A DNA stretch of 64,000 nt from Burkholderia sp. USMB20 (GTDB lineage: Bacteria > Pseudomonadota > Gammaproteobacteria > Burkholderiales > Burkholderiaceae): the NCBI RefSeq assembly GCF_000949135.2, contig NZ_JTAN02000005.1:399658-463657 (forward strand), read 5' to 3'. The position numbers and the translations under genes are program-made. A model generated the notes under the pieces. That model was not told where the DNA came from. It worked only from the letters and a program-made list of their open reading frames with translations, and made no database searches. Positions 7,318 through 16,898 of the stretch are shown in pieces; the first letter of the stretch is position 1, and each line of letters starts with the position of its first letter.

Positions 7318-9273
7318 ATGCAATTTCATATCAGAGGATCGCGCAGCGCATGGCTACCCGCGCTCGTCGCGGCCGCGACGCTCGCCGCGTGCGGCGGTGA
7401 CGACGGCGGCAGCGTGGCAGGCGTCTCCGCGCTCGCGCAAAATCAACAGGACGAGGCCGCTGCATCGGCGGCGGCCGGCGCTCAATCGCTCGCAGCGCGC
7501 GTGTCGCCGTCCGGCGTCCCGTACGCGAACCCGGCGAGCGGCGGACGCTACAAACCGGTGATCAGCAACGGCCAGGTACAGCCGTCGCTGTCGGGCGGCA
7601 CGATCGAGGAAAACGCGTGGATCGACACGCCGGTCGACTCCGACGGCGACGGTACGCGCGACCGCATTCACGTGCGCGTCGTGCGTCCGTCCGAGACCGC
7701 CAGCGGCGCGCGCACGCCGGTCATCGTGCTCGCGAGCCCGTACTACGCGGGGCTTGCCGACAGCCCGAACCACGACGTCGACGTCGAACTCGACGGCTCG
7801 CCGCATCCCGTTGCGACGGCCGCCGCCCCCGGCGGCGCGTCCGCGCGGATCATGGCCGCCGCGCCGCAAGTGCGCATGCTGCAGCAGCTCGAAGCGGCCG
7901 CCGCCGGCCGTTCATGGATCGAAGGCTACTTCGTGCCGCGCGGCTTCACGATCGTCTATGCGGACTCGCTCGGCACCGCCGGCTCCGACGGCTGCCCGAC
8001 GATCCTCACGCGCGACGAATCCGTCGCGATGGCGTCGGTGATCCGCTGGCTCGGCCGCGATGCGACCGCGAAGGATGCGAGCGGCAAGGCAGTCGTCGCG
8101 AGCTGGTCGACGGGCCACGTCGGAATGTACGGCGTGTCGTACGACGGCACGCTGCCGAAGATGGTCGCGAGCCTGCGCACGCGCGGGCTCGATGCGATCG
8201 TGCCGATCGCCGGGTTGTCGAACATGTACGGCTACTATCGCTCGGGCGGCCTCGTGCGCGCGCCGGAAGGCTATCAAGGTGAGGACGTCGACGTCTATAT
8301 CAAGGCGCTGCTGACGAATGCGCATCCGGAGCGCTGCACGCACCTGGTCGACGAAGCGCTGCAGCAGGAAGACCGCAAGACGGGCGACTATTCGCCGTTC
8401 TGGGCCGCGCGCGACATCCCGACCGAGCACGCCGTCGCGCCGGCACTCGTCGCGCAAGGGTTGACCGACGACAACGTGCGCGTCGACCAGTCGACATCGT
8501 GGTATCTCGCGATGCGGCGCCAGGGCGTGCCGACGCAGCTGTGGCTGCATCGCCTGAAACACACCGACCCGACCCGCGTGCCGGCGATGGCCGATGCGTG
8601 GACCGCCGAGGTGAACCGCTGGTTCACGCGCTACCTGATCGGCGTCGACAACGGCGTCGAACGCGATCCGCGCGCGGTGGTCGCGCAGGCCGACGGCACG
8701 CTGCTGAAGGAAACCGACTGGGCCGCGCGGCGCGCCACGCCGGTCGCGTATTTCGCGGGCGGCGACGGCACGGGCACCGGCACGCTGTCGCGGCTGCCGA
8801 GCGGCGGCCCGCTCGCGCGCTTCACCGACGATGCGTCGATTCCCGCGCTCACGCTGGCGAACGCGCCGACCGGCGAGCATCGCAGCCGCTTCGAGACGAC
8901 TCCGTTCACGACCGCGACGCGCCTGTCCGGCTCCGCGACCGCCCGCGTGCGGCTGACCTTCACCGGCGTCGCGAACGTGACGGCGCTGCTGGTCGACCGC
9001 GCGCCGGACGGCACGGCGACGATCGTCTCGCGGGCATGGACCGATCCGCGCAACCGCGTGTCGGACTGGATCTCGGCGCCGGTGCTGCCGGGCATGCCGT
9101 ATGACCTCAAGCTGACGTTCATGCCGCGCGACTACACGCTCGAAGCGGGTCACAGGCTCGGCCTCGTCGTGCTGTCGAGCGACAACGAGGCGACGCTGCG
9201 GCCAGCACCGGGCACGGGGCTCGCGCTCGACCCGGCAGGAACGTCGGTGACGGTGCCGCTGGTGTCGTCCTGA
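7318..9273 (+). CDS. CocE/NonD-type serine hydrolase, Xaa-Pro peptidase-like lipoprotein
   Basis: This 651-aa protein has a lipoprotein signal with lipobox LAAC (Cys25), so it is probably membrane-anchored and faces the periplasm or surface. The middle is an S15/CocE alpha/beta hydrolase: nucleophile motif GMYGVSYDG (Ser about 274), likely Asp in TDDNVRVDQ and His in RLKHTDPTR. The C-terminal ~150 residues form the jelly-roll domain typical of X-prolyl dipeptidyl aminopeptidases (ending GHRLGLVVLSSDN). The family cleaves Xaa-Pro peptides or small esters. A Gly/Asp/Ala-rich linker follows the lipid anchor. It stands alone, with a hairpin at 9312 downstream. Confidence 0.85.
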   Translation: MQFHIRGSRSAWLPALVAAATLAACGGDDGGSVAGVSALAQNQQDEAAASAAAGAQSLAARVSPSGVPYANPASGGRYKPVISNGQVQPSLSGGTIEENAWIDTPVDSDGDGTRDRIHVRVVRPSETASGARTPVIVLASPYYAGLADSPNHDVDVELDGSPHPVATAAAPGGASARIMAAAPQVRMLQQLEAAAAGRSWIEGYFVPRGFTIVYADSLGTAGSDGCPTILTRDESVAMASVIRWLGRDATAKDASGKAVVASWSTGHVGMYGVSYDGTLPKMVASLRTRGLDAIVPIAGLSNMYGYYRSGGLVRAPEGYQGEDVDVYIKALLTNAHPERCTHLVDEALQQEDRKTGDYSPFWAARDIPTEHAVAPALVAQGLTDDNVRVDQSTSWYLAMRRQGVPTQLWLHRLKHTDPTRVPAMADAWTAEVNRWFTRYLIGVDNGVERDPRAVVAQADGTLLKETDWAARRATPVAYFAGGDGTGTGTLSRLPSGGPLARFTDDASIPALTLANAPTGEHRSRFETTPFTTATRLSGSATARVRLTFTGVANVTALLVDRAPDGTATIVSRAWTDPRNRVSDWISAPVLPGMPYDLKLTFMPRDYTLEAGHRLGLVVLSSDNEATLRPAPGTGLALDPAGTSVTVPLVSS

Positions 9274-9311
9274 CCCGGCGCGCGCAAAACGGGCGCGGTG
9301 ATCCGAAGGAT

Positions 9312-9341
9312 GCGCGTGCGATCGTGAACGATCGCACGCGC
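9312..9341 (+). terminator. Hairpin after the lipoprotein peptidase
   Basis: A perfect 13-bp stem (GCGCGTGCGATCG / CGATCGCACGCGC) with loop TGAA lies 39 bp after the stop at 9273. There is no U-tract, so termination may need Rho. Confidence 0.55.
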
Positions 9342-9734
9342 CCGAATCCACACGAAACGTACCCTGGGCGCCACGCGGCGATGCTGCACCGTTGCGTGGC
9401 GCCGTTCTTCATCGACAATGCGGCTCAGCCCGCCGCAAGACGCCTGGGCACGACATCCGGCCACAGGTTCGCGCGCTCGACGAGTTGATCGTTGCCGGTA
9501 TGTTCGCGGGAGTGGCGGCTCATCCCGCCGCGCCTCGGCACGAAGGGTACGGCAGCGATAGTCATCGATCGGCTCCATGAACGGCACACGTCCGGCATCG
9601 GCCGGACGGCATGGAGTGCGATGTCATTGCAGCGGGATCGACGTTCCGGCGCCGAATGGCCGGCCTTGATGCGAATTTTTCCGATTTTCGCGTGCGGGTT
9701 GCGGATACATGCCGGCGCGCCGCACGGACCACAC
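9342..9734. other. Intergenic stretch without a supportable gene
   Basis: This 393-bp stretch lies between two convergent genes. Short open frames exist, but none has a ribosome-binding site or a recognisable product. Confidence 0.4.
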
Positions 9735-10664
9735 TCACAGCGGCGTCAGCACCGCCTCCCCGGCGAAATATCGCGCCGCATTGTCGAGAAACTGCTGGAC
9801 CGAGCGATCGAGCGCCTCCGGCGACCAGCCGCCCATGTGCGGCGTCAGCACGATATTGTCGAGCGCCGTCAGCGCGCGCGGCGGCTCCGGCTCGCCTTCG
9901 TAGACGTCGAGCCCCGCGCCCGCGATGCGCCGTTCGCGCAGCGCATCCGCCAAAGCGGCGGTATCGACAACGCTGCCGCGCGACACGTTGACGAGAAACC
10001 CGCCGGGGCCGAGCGCATCGAGCACCGCGCGGTCGATGAGGTGACGCGTGCCCGCGCCGCCCGGCGTCGCGACGATCAGGAAATCGGCCCATTGCGCGAG
10101 CGCCTCGACGCGCTCGAAATAGCGATACGGAACATCCTTCCCGGAACGGTTGTGATAACCGATCTCGATGTCGAAGCCGGCCGCGCGCCGCGCGCACTTC
10201 TCGCCGATCTTGCCGAGCCCGACGATACCGAGCTTCTTGCCCGACACGTTCGGCGGCATCGGCAGCGCGTCGCGCCATACGCCCGCGCGGGTCTTCGCAT
10301 CGAGTTGCACGACGTTGCGCACCGCCGCCAGCAGCAGCGCGAACGCATGATCGGCGACGCAATCGTCGTTGGTGCCCGCGCCCGTCACCACGGTGATGCC
10401 GCGCGCCTTCGCATGCGCGACGTCGATGTGCTCGTAGCCGGCGCCGAGCGCGCTGACGAACGTGAGCTGCGGCAGACGGTCGATTTCAGCGGCTGTCAGG
10501 CCCGTGCTGCCGTTGGTCAACACCGCGCGAATCGTGCGGCCGTGTTCGGCGATCGCGCGCTCGCGTTCCTCGGCGGTCGGTGCATGGTGGACGTCGTACG
10601 ACGCGGCGATCTCGCGGTGCGCGTCGTCGCGCAGCGCGATAAGGACCAGTAGCTCGGGTTTCAT
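9735..10664 (-). CDS. D-2-hydroxyacid dehydrogenase
   Basis: This 309-aa NAD(P)-dependent enzyme has the Rossmann motif GLGKIG (in KKLGIVGLGKIGEK), catalytic Arg in VNVSRGSVVD, Glu in YEGEPEPP and His in LTPHMGG, the full D-2-hydroxyacid dehydrogenase set. The family reduces 2-keto acids such as glyoxylate, hydroxypyruvate or 2-ketogluconate. The N-terminal catalytic lid (ALGAGYEHID) fits the glyoxylate/hydroxypyruvate reductase branch. It is divergent from the osmoprotectant operon with a 166-bp shared upstream region. The substrate is not determined. Confidence 0.92.
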   Translation of the reverse strand: MKPELLVLIALRDDAHREIAASYDVHHAPTAEERERAIAEHGRTIRAVLTNGSTGLTAAEIDRLPQLTFVSALGAGYEHIDVAHAKARGITVVTGAGTNDDCVADHAFALLLAAVRNVVQLDAKTRAGVWRDALPMPPNVSGKKLGIVGLGKIGEKCARRAAGFDIEIGYHNRSGKDVPYRYFERVEALAQWADFLIVATPGGAGTRHLIDRAVLDALGPGGFLVNVSRGSVVDTAALADALRERRIAGAGLDVYEGEPEPPRALTALDNIVLTPHMGGWSPEALDRSVQQFLDNAARYFAGEAVLTPL

Positions 10665-10830
10665 GTCAGCAAGTGTCCGCAGGCGGGAATGCGCTCCAGT
10701 GTAACAACGGCGTGCGACGCATGCGGGTTACCCCCACGCGTGCTGTGGACGTGCCGCCGCACGCGGTTTGCCAAAGCCGACTCAGTCAAGTAACTTTCGG
10801 CGTACGTCCCCGTTCTGGAGAAAGGCCCCG

Positions 10831-11754
10831 ATGAAGCTCGCCCTGCCCGCCCGCATCCTGGGCCTCGCGTTCGCCGCCGCAGTCGTCGCACCCGGCGCGC
10901 ACGCCGACACGCCCGTCGTGGTGTCATCGAAAATCGACACCGAAGGCAACCTGCTCGGCAACGTCATCGCACAGGTGCTGAAGGCCCACGGCATCCCCGT
11001 CACCGAAAAGATCGCGCTCGGCACGACCCCGATCGTGCGCAAGGCGCTCACGAGCGGCGAGATCGACATCTACCCCGAATACACGGGCAACGCGGCGTTC
11101 TTCTTCAACAAGGCCGACGATCCCCTGTGGAAGAACGCGAGCCAGGGCTACGACACCGCGAAGAAGCTCGACTACGCGGCGAACCATCTCGTCTGGCTGA
11201 CGCCGGCGCCCGCGAACAACACGTGGGGCGTCGCCGTGCTCGCGCCGGTCGCGCAAGCGCAGCACCTGAAGACCTTCTCCGACTTCGGCAAGTGGATCGC
11301 GGGCGGCGGCAAGCTGAAGCTCGCGGCATCGGCCGAGTTCGTGAACAGCGCATCCGCGCTGCCGTCGTTCGAAAAGGCATACGGCTTCAAGCTGAAACCC
11401 GATCAGCTCGTCGTGCTGTCGGGCGGCGACACGGCCGCGACGATCAAGGCCGCCGCGAACCAGACCGACGGCGTGAACGCGGCGATGGTGTACGGCACCG
11501 ACGGCGGCATCTCGTCGAGCGGCCTCGTCGTGCTCGACGACGACAAGCACGTGCAGCCCGTCTATGCGCCGACGCCGGTGATTCGCGAAGCCGTGCTGAA
11601 CGCGCATCCGCAAATCGCCGACTTCCTGAAACCCGTGTTCGCGAGCCTCGACCTGAAGACGCTGCAGACGCTGAACGCGCGCATCCAGATCAACGGCGAA
11701 CCGGCGGCCGGCGTGGCCAAAAGCTACCTGAAGTCGAAAGGCTTCGTTAAGTGA
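10831..11754 (+). CDS. yehZ: Osmoprotectant ABC transporter, substrate-binding protein
   Basis: This 307-aa secreted protein starts MKLALPARILGLAFA with a Sec signal ending AHA; GGAGAAAGG precedes ATG 10831. The mature part is the OpuAC/OsmF type: VVSSKIDTEGNLLGNVIAQVL, DIYPEYTGN and DGVNAAMVYGTDGGI. It should capture a quaternary amine such as glycine betaine and deliver it to the membrane permeases. It is gene 1 of a four-gene operon in the same order as E. coli yehZYXW and overlaps the next gene by 4 nt. An in-frame upstream start was rejected because the signal peptide and ribosome-binding site fit 10831. Confidence 0.9.
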   Translation: MKLALPARILGLAFAAAVVAPGAHADTPVVVSSKIDTEGNLLGNVIAQVLKAHGIPVTEKIALGTTPIVRKALTSGEIDIYPEYTGNAAFFFNKADDPLWKNASQGYDTAKKLDYAANHLVWLTPAPANNTWGVAVLAPVAQAQHLKTFSDFGKWIAGGGKLKLAASAEFVNSASALPSFEKAYGFKLKPDQLVVLSGGDTAATIKAAANQTDGVNAAMVYGTDGGISSSGLVVLDDDKHVQPVYAPTPVIREAVLNAHPQIADFLKPVFASLDLKTLQTLNARIQINGEPAAGVAKSYLKSKGFVK

Positions 11755-12925
11755 CGGGTCGCGCGGTGGCGTCCGCGCGGCGCATCACGCTCGACAAGGT
11801 CGGTATCCTGATCGGTGTCCTGACGATCGTGGCGGTGTTCGGCATGCCGTTCATGGTGCTGCGGCCGAACCGTATCGCGGCCGGCACGGGGCTGTCGGTA
11901 TTCGCCGCGCTGCCCGCCGTGCAGGGTGCCGCGCTCGCCGCGCTGTGGCTCGTCGGCGCGTTGTGGGCGATGACGGCGAGCCGTCCCGCATGGCGGCTCG
12001 CGGCCGGCTGCACGTGGCTCGCGACGCTGGCCTACGCGGTCGGTGCGGCGGCGACGCACGCCGTCGCCCCCGCCGACGAGCGCTCGCACCGTGTCGCCCC
12101 GGCGGCGTGTGCTGCTGCTGTTCGCGTGGGCGTGCCTCGTCGCCGAACGCGCTCGCGCGGCTCGGCCTTCGGCCCGTGGCGGCCGCTCTTCGCGCTCGCC
12201 GTCGCCGTGGCAGCGATAATCGCTGCCGGCTCGCGAGCGGCTGGTGGACGGCTGTCCGTGATGCGCGAATACGCGGTGCGCAGCGACGACTTCTGGCGGG
12301 CGAGGCGATCCGGCACGTCGCGCTCGCGCGGCTCGGTCGCGGCGCGCTCGTCGCGGCCTGCCGCTCGGATCGCATGCGCGCGGTCGCGCCGGTGCGCACC
12401 GTCGTGATGCCGGTGCTCAATATCGTGCAGACGATCCCGAGCATCGCGATGTACGGGCTGATGATGGCGCCGCTCGGCCTGCTCGCCGCGCACGTGCCGC
12501 TCGCGGCCGCGCTCGGCATCCGCGGGATCGGCGTCGCGCCGGCCGTGCTCGCGCTGTTTCTCTACTCGCTGCTGCCGATCGCGTCGAGCGTCGTGGTCGG
12601 GCTCGAACAGGTGCCGCCGCACGTGACCGAAGCAGCACGCGCGATGGGCATGACGCGCGCGCAGCGGCTGCTGCGCGTCGATCTCGTGCTCGCGTTGCCG
12701 GTGATCCTGAGCGGCGTGCGCATCGTGCTGGTGCAGAACATCGGCCTGACCGCGGTCGCCGCGCTGATCGGCGGCGGCGGGTTCGGCATCTTCATCTTCC
12801 AGGGAATCGGGCAATCGGCCGCCGATCTCGTGCTGCTCGGCGCGATCCCGACGATCGCGCTCGCGCTGGCGGCCGCCGTCGTGTTCGAAGCCGCGACCAC
12901 GCTCGCGAAGGAACGTACCGCATGA
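11751..12925 (+). pseudogene. yehY: Osmoprotectant ABC permease (YehY-type), multiply frameshifted
   Basis: The N-terminus (MTGRAVASARRITLDK and following TM segments) is in one frame, and the C-terminal permease domain (LNIVQTIPSIAMYGLMM ... EAARAMGMTRAQRL ... GGGGFGIFIFQGIG) ends in another at 12925. Between about 12085 and 12305 the protein-like sequence jumps among all three frames: VLLLLFAWACLVAE (frame of 12109), ALARLGLRPV (12146), GPWRPLFALAVAVAAIIAA (12171), LASGWWTA (12230), LSVMREYAVRSDDFW (12252), EAIRHVALA (12302). No single frame encodes a full-length permease. The flanking binding protein, ATPase and second permease are intact. Either the gene is inactivated or the assembly has several single-base errors here. 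Confidence 0.8.
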
Positions 12926-13860
12926 TCGAGATCGAACGCATCGGCAAACGCTTCGGCGACGTCGTCGCCGTCGACGACGTATCGATGACGATGAAGCAAG
13001 GCACGATCACCGCGCTCGTCGGCGCATCGGGCAGCGGCAAGTCGACGCTGCTGCGGATGATCAACCGGCTGATCGCGCCGACCGGCGGCACGATCCGCAT
13101 CGACGGCGTCGACACCGCGAGCGTGCCGCCCGAGCAGTTGCGGCGGCGCATCGGCTACGTGATCCAGGGGCACGGCCTGTTCCCGCACTGGAGCGTCGCG
13201 CGCAATATCGCGACCGTGCCGCGCCTGCTCGGCTGGCCGGCCGAGCGCATCGACGCGCGCGTGCGCGAACTGCTCGACCTGTTTCATCTCGCGCCGTCCG
13301 AATTCGCGGACAAGCTGCCGCACGAACTGTCGGGCGGCCAGCAGCAGCGCGTCGGCGTCGCGCGCGCGCTCGCGGCCGAGCCCGCGATGCTGCTGATGGA
13401 CGAGCCGTTCGGCGCCCTCGATCCGATCATCCGCAACAAGGCGCAGGACGATCTGTACGCATTGCAGCGCCGCCTCGGCATCACGGTCGTGATCGTCACG
13501 CACGATATCGAGGAAGCGCTGAAGCTCGGCGACACGATCGCGGTGATGGACGGCGGACGGCTGCTGCAGGTCGCGTCGCCGGCCGAGATTCTCGGCAAGC
13601 CGGCGGCGGGTGTCGTCGAGCAGCTCGTCGCCGGCGTCGACCGGCCGCTGCGCCTGCTCGCGCTGACGCCGATCGACGCGGTGGCCGAGCCCGGCCACGC
13701 CGACGGCGAACCGATCGCCGCGACACGCACGCTGCGCGACGCGGTGTCCGAGCTGCTGTGGCGCGGAGCGGACGCATTGCCGGTCGAAGGCGGCAACGGG
13801 CCCGACGTGCGCCGCATCACGCTCGACGCGATCCGCGCGCACGCGAGGAAGCCCGCATGA
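12922..13860 (+). CDS. yehX: Osmoprotectant ABC transporter, ATPase
   Basis: This 312-aa ATPase has Walker A GASGSGKST, Q-loop VIQGHGLFPHW, signature LSGGQQQRVGVARAL, Walker B LLMDEPFGALD and the H-loop VTHDIEEA, all intact. The C-terminal ~70 residues look like a partial CBS-type regulatory tail. It powers glycine-betaine-type uptake with the permeases on either side. Its ATG overlaps the stop of the preceding permease (ATGA) and its own stop overlaps the next start, so the four genes are translationally coupled. Confidence 0.93.
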   Translation: MIEIERIGKRFGDVVAVDDVSMTMKQGTITALVGASGSGKSTLLRMINRLIAPTGGTIRIDGVDTASVPPEQLRRRIGYVIQGHGLFPHWSVARNIATVPRLLGWPAERIDARVRELLDLFHLAPSEFADKLPHELSGGQQQRVGVARALAAEPAMLLMDEPFGALDPIIRNKAQDDLYALQRRLGITVVIVTHDIEEALKLGDTIAVMDGGRLLQVASPAEILGKPAAGVVEQLVAGVDRPLRLLALTPIDAVAEPGHADGEPIAATRTLRDAVSELLWRGADALPVEGGNGPDVRRITLDAIRAHARKPA

Positions 13861-14630
13861 CGACGCGGCCCGCGCGTTCGCATTCGCCCCGGCCGCGGCG
13901 GCTGCCCGCGCATGTCGCACGCGCGGCCGCGCTCGCGCTGCTGCTCGTGCTGCTGTTGCGCCCCGCGTGGCTGCAGGGCGTGTTCGCGCCGTTCGCGGAC
14001 AACGGCGCGCCGGTCATCTACGACCGCGCGAGCCTGCTCGATCTCACGCTCGCGCATCTCGGCACCGTCGCGCTGTCGAGCCTGCTCGGCACGCTGGTCG
14101 CGGTCGCGGCCGGGATCGCGGTCACGCGGCCGGCCGGCGCGGATTTCCTGCCGGTCGCGCGCAGCGTCGTCGACATCGGCCAGACCTTTCCGCCCGTCGC
14201 GGTGCTCGCGCTCGCGGTACCGGCCGTCGGCTTCGGGTTGAAACCGGTGCTGATCGCGCTCGTGCTGTACGGGCTCCTGCCGGTTTTCGAGAGCACGATC
14301 GCGGGGCTCGAGGACGTGCCGCGCGACGTCGTCGACGCCGCGCGCGGGATGGGGATGAGCGGCTGGCAGCAGCTGGTGTCGGTCGAGCTGCCGCTCGCGT
14401 TTCCGGTGATCGTGAACGGCATCCGGCTCGCGGTCGTGATCAATCTCGGCACCGCGACGATCGGCTCGACGGTTGCCGCGCGCGGGCTCGGCGACGTGAT
14501 CATCGCGGGCCTGCAGACGTCGAACACCGCGTTCGTGCTGCAGGGCGGCGTGATCGTCGGGCTGCTCGCGGTGCTGGTCAGCGATGCGATCGGGGCGATC
14601 GCGCGAGTGGCGGGCGCGCGGCGGGCGTAG
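13857..14630 (+). CDS. yehW: Osmoprotectant ABC transporter, second permease
   Basis: This 257-aa permease starts MTTRPARSHSP at ATG 13857, overlapping the ATPase stop. After a basic N-terminus there are about five or six TM helices. The BPD_transp_1 EAA-type loop is DVVDAARGMGMSGWQQL, and the C-terminus has the usual IGSTVAARGLGDVIIAGL. It pairs with the YehY-type permease to form the membrane channel. If that partner is truly broken, this subunit would be non-functional or would have to homodimerise. Confidence 0.9.
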   Translation: MTTRPARSHSPRPRRLPAHVARAAALALLLVLLLRPAWLQGVFAPFADNGAPVIYDRASLLDLTLAHLGTVALSSLLGTLVAVAAGIAVTRPAGADFLPVARSVVDIGQTFPPVAVLALAVPAVGFGLKPVLIALVLYGLLPVFESTIAGLEDVPRDVVDAARGMGMSGWQQLVSVELPLAFPVIVNGIRLAVVINLGTATIGSTVAARGLGDVIIAGLQTSNTAFVLQGGVIVGLLAVLVSDAIGAIARVAGARRA

Positions 14631-14862
14631 CACGCGGCAGGCGGATTACGCACCCGCAGTCGTTGCGTCGCGGGAGAACAAGGGGGCGCAAAAAAAACGG
14701 GCGCGCTTCATCCGGACTCCGATGCGTGTTCGTGCAACGATCCTGTCTGCGCACCGCGCGCATCGATACAAGCCTACATCGTGCTTTCATTCGAGCCTGC
14801 GCTCGAACGCGCACGACGATTGGCCGATATACTATGCGCCTCTCATTTCCCCGCACTCCACC

Positions 14863-15531
14863 ATGCGACGACGGTTTCTCTGGCTGATCGTGCTTTCGCT
14901 CGGCATTGCGCAACAGGCGTCGGCGCAGCAGGCGCCCACCCTGCCTGCCTCCGCGCCCGAAGCGGCCGCATCCGCGCCGAGCATGGCCTCCGCACCGCTC
15001 GCGAACGATCAGCCGAACGAAGAAAACCGCCGCATCACGTCGTACCTGACCAGGAAATTCGGTGTCGCGAAAGAGCGCGCCGCGAAGCTCGCCGATATCG
15101 TGAGCGTCACTGCGACGAAATATTCACTGCCTCCGGCACTCGTTTACGCGATTATCTCGATCGAATCGCGCTTCCAGGAAAAGGCGCGCGGCCAGCACGG
15201 CGCGACCGGGCTGATGCAGGTCGTGCCGTCCGCGCACCGCGGCATGCTGCGCGACGTGAAGGACCTCACCGAGCCGAATGCGAACGTCGAAGCGGGCTCC
15301 AAAATCCTGTCGGGCTATGTGCGGGCGGCCGGCGGCAACGTGCAAGCCGGGCTGAGGAGTTATGGCGGCTCCAACGCGTATGCGGCGAAGGTGATGCAGC
15401 GGGTCGACGCGTTCCGCTTCGTGCTCGAACCGGAAGACGGCGCGAAAGGCTCGAACGACACGAACCCGCGCATGGTGCCGGTCAGCGATCCGTCGACCGC
15501 GGCGCCCGCCGCGAGCCGCAACGCAAAGTAG
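14863..15531 (+). CDS. Lytic transglycosylase, SLT domain
   Basis: This 222-aa exported protein has a Sec signal (MRRRFLWLIVLSLGIAQQASA), an Ala/Pro/Ser linker (about 22-50) and an SLT lysozyme-like domain. The catalytic Glu is in AIISIESRFQEKARG, followed by GATGLMQVVPSA and the substrate-cleft motifs ANVEAGSKIL and GLRSYGGSNAYAAKV. It cleaves peptidoglycan glycan strands in the periplasm. The ATG at 14863 is the one giving a signal peptide. It ends 14 bp from the convergent hipA gene. No secretion-system genes are nearby. Confidence 0.9.
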   Translation: MRRRFLWLIVLSLGIAQQASAQQAPTLPASAPEAAASAPSMASAPLANDQPNEENRRITSYLTRKFGVAKERAAKLADIVSVTATKYSLPPALVYAIISIESRFQEKARGQHGATGLMQVVPSAHRGMLRDVKDLTEPNANVEAGSKILSGYVRAAGGNVQAGLRSYGGSNAYAAKVMQRVDAFRFVLEPEDGAKGSNDTNPRMVPVSDPSTAAPAASRNAK

Positions 15532-15545
15532 GCGCACCGCGCGCG

Positions 15546-16898
15546 TCAGAGCAGCTCGACGTTGACCTTGGGCACCATGGGCGCAATCCGCAGGACGCGC
15601 TCGGCCTGAGCTCGCACGTACTCCGAAATACGGTGTACCCATGCACGCTCGTCGCCTGCGTACACGCCGGATTCCGCCAGTTCGGGAGCCAGCTTCCCGG
15701 CCAGCGTCGCCATCCGCGTCATTTCACGCGCAACGAGCGCCGGCCGGATCCGCACACGATGCGCGAAGTCCGCGAGCGCGAAAGCCGTGAGCTCCTCGGT
15801 GCGAAACACATCGCCGTACGCCATCGCCATGTCCTGCACATAGGCGTCGCCGTAGACATTCACGCACACCAGGTCGTAAAGCGGCGCCGGATCGAGCCCG
15901 CCGCTGCTGACGAAAAACGAAATGTTCTTGCCGTGCGCGTCGCTGTTGCCGATCAGCAGCTGCAACAACGCCCAGCGCAACATGGCCGAACGCGCGGCGG
16001 CGGGCGTCTCGAGAAACGGCGTCAGCGAAAACAGCTTTTCGAAGCTCACGCCTTCGCGGATATTGCGTACGTCCGCATTGTTGCCGAGATTGCGTTCGTA
16101 TTTGAGTGTCGCCGGCAAGTCGAGGGCCTGGCATCCATCGATGACATGAAGTCGCCGCACCGCGCTCACGCGCTGCGGATCCTCCGGATCGGTCGTCACG
16201 ACCCGGTCGAATCGTTCGATCAGCAGAATTGGTTCGGGGATGCGCCGAATCTCGACATGCGCGACCGGCAAGCCCATGCGGGCCGCCAGCGTCATGCAGA
16301 AATGCTCGTTGGCCACCATGAACGGCGCCTGCGGGCTGCGCGACTCAGGCTTCAGAATGTGCGAACTGCTGAGCGCCCCGTCGACAAGCGCATACCGTTC
16401 ACCCTCGACGAGCACCTGCAGTTTGTCCTGATGGCCGGCGATCGACAGGCGTACCTGATCGTCCCACACGGGAAACGGAATCGCATCGCGCTTGCGGATA
16501 CGATCGGTCAGTTCCTCCGCGGAGATCGGTCGGCGCACGGGTTCGAGGGTTTCAGGCGCCCGTGCGGGCGAACCGTCGTCCGGAACGAAGCTCAACGCAC
16601 CGACGGGCTCCTTGCCGAGCATTCGAATCAGGCCGAAAACGTTGTCCTTCGACATCTGATACATCGAGGCGGCCACGTCGAGTGCACGGCCCTCGGGCAG
16701 CAGGTTGCCCACGAAGCGCTGGATCGCGCCCGACGGCGGGATTCCCCCGTCGAGCGGAATGCACGGCGACAGCGCAAACGCATCGCCGCGTGCCAGCCAC
16801 GCCGGATCGTAGGAAAAGCCGTAGTCGTCGCGGCGGGCATCGTAAGTCAACTGCCCGACCGGCGAGCCATCGGCCGAAATGCGCAGACGATGGATCAT
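15546..16898 (-). CDS. hipA: HipA-family toxin (Ser/Thr kinase)
   Basis: This 450-aa protein has the HipA N-terminal subdomain (DGSPVGQLTYD ... GAIQRFVGNLLPEGR) and kinase core: P-loop RLSIAGHQDK with Ser152 at the place of the E. coli autophosphorylation site Ser150, ATP-binding Lys183 in HILKPE, catalytic loop IGNSDAHGKN (Asp320) and metal-binding Asp342 in LYDLV. All key residues are kept, so an active kinase is expected; in E. coli the target is glutamyl-tRNA synthetase. Start ATG 16898 overlaps the hipB stop as TGATG; a GTG three bases upstream is less likely. HipB should neutralise it and repress the operon. Confidence 0.93.
   Translation of the reverse strand: MIHRLRISADGSPVGQLTYDARRDDYGFSYDPAWLARGDAFALSPCIPLDGGIPPSGAIQRFVGNLLPEGRALDVAASMYQMSKDNVFGLIRMLGKEPVGALSFVPDDGSPARAPETLEPVRRPISAEELTDRIRKRDAIPFPVWDDQVRLSIAGHQDKLQVLVEGERYALVDGALSSSHILKPESRSPQAPFMVANEHFCMTLAARMGLPVAHVEIRRIPEPILLIERFDRVVTTDPEDPQRVSAVRRLHVIDGCQALDLPATLKYERNLGNNADVRNIREGVSFEKLFSLTPFLETPAAARSAMLRWALLQLLIGNSDAHGKNISFFVSSGGLDPAPLYDLVCVNVYGDAYVQDMAMAYGDVFRTEELTAFALADFAHRVRIRPALVAREMTRMATLAGKLAPELAESGVYAGDERAWVHRISEYVRAQAERVLRIAPMVPKVNVELL

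Noticed and set aside
9392-9580. 62-aa open frame between convergent genes
   Set aside because: No ribosome-binding site, domain or codon pattern supporting a gene.
14584-14862. Upstream extension of the lytic transglycosylase
   Set aside because: The signal peptide begins at ATG 14863; the extension has no recognisable sequence.
15546-16898. HipA suspected of lacking the autophosphorylated Ser
   Set aside because: Aligning the P-loop (RLSIAGHQDK) with the E. coli one places Ser152 at the right position; the Met in APFMVANE is not that site.
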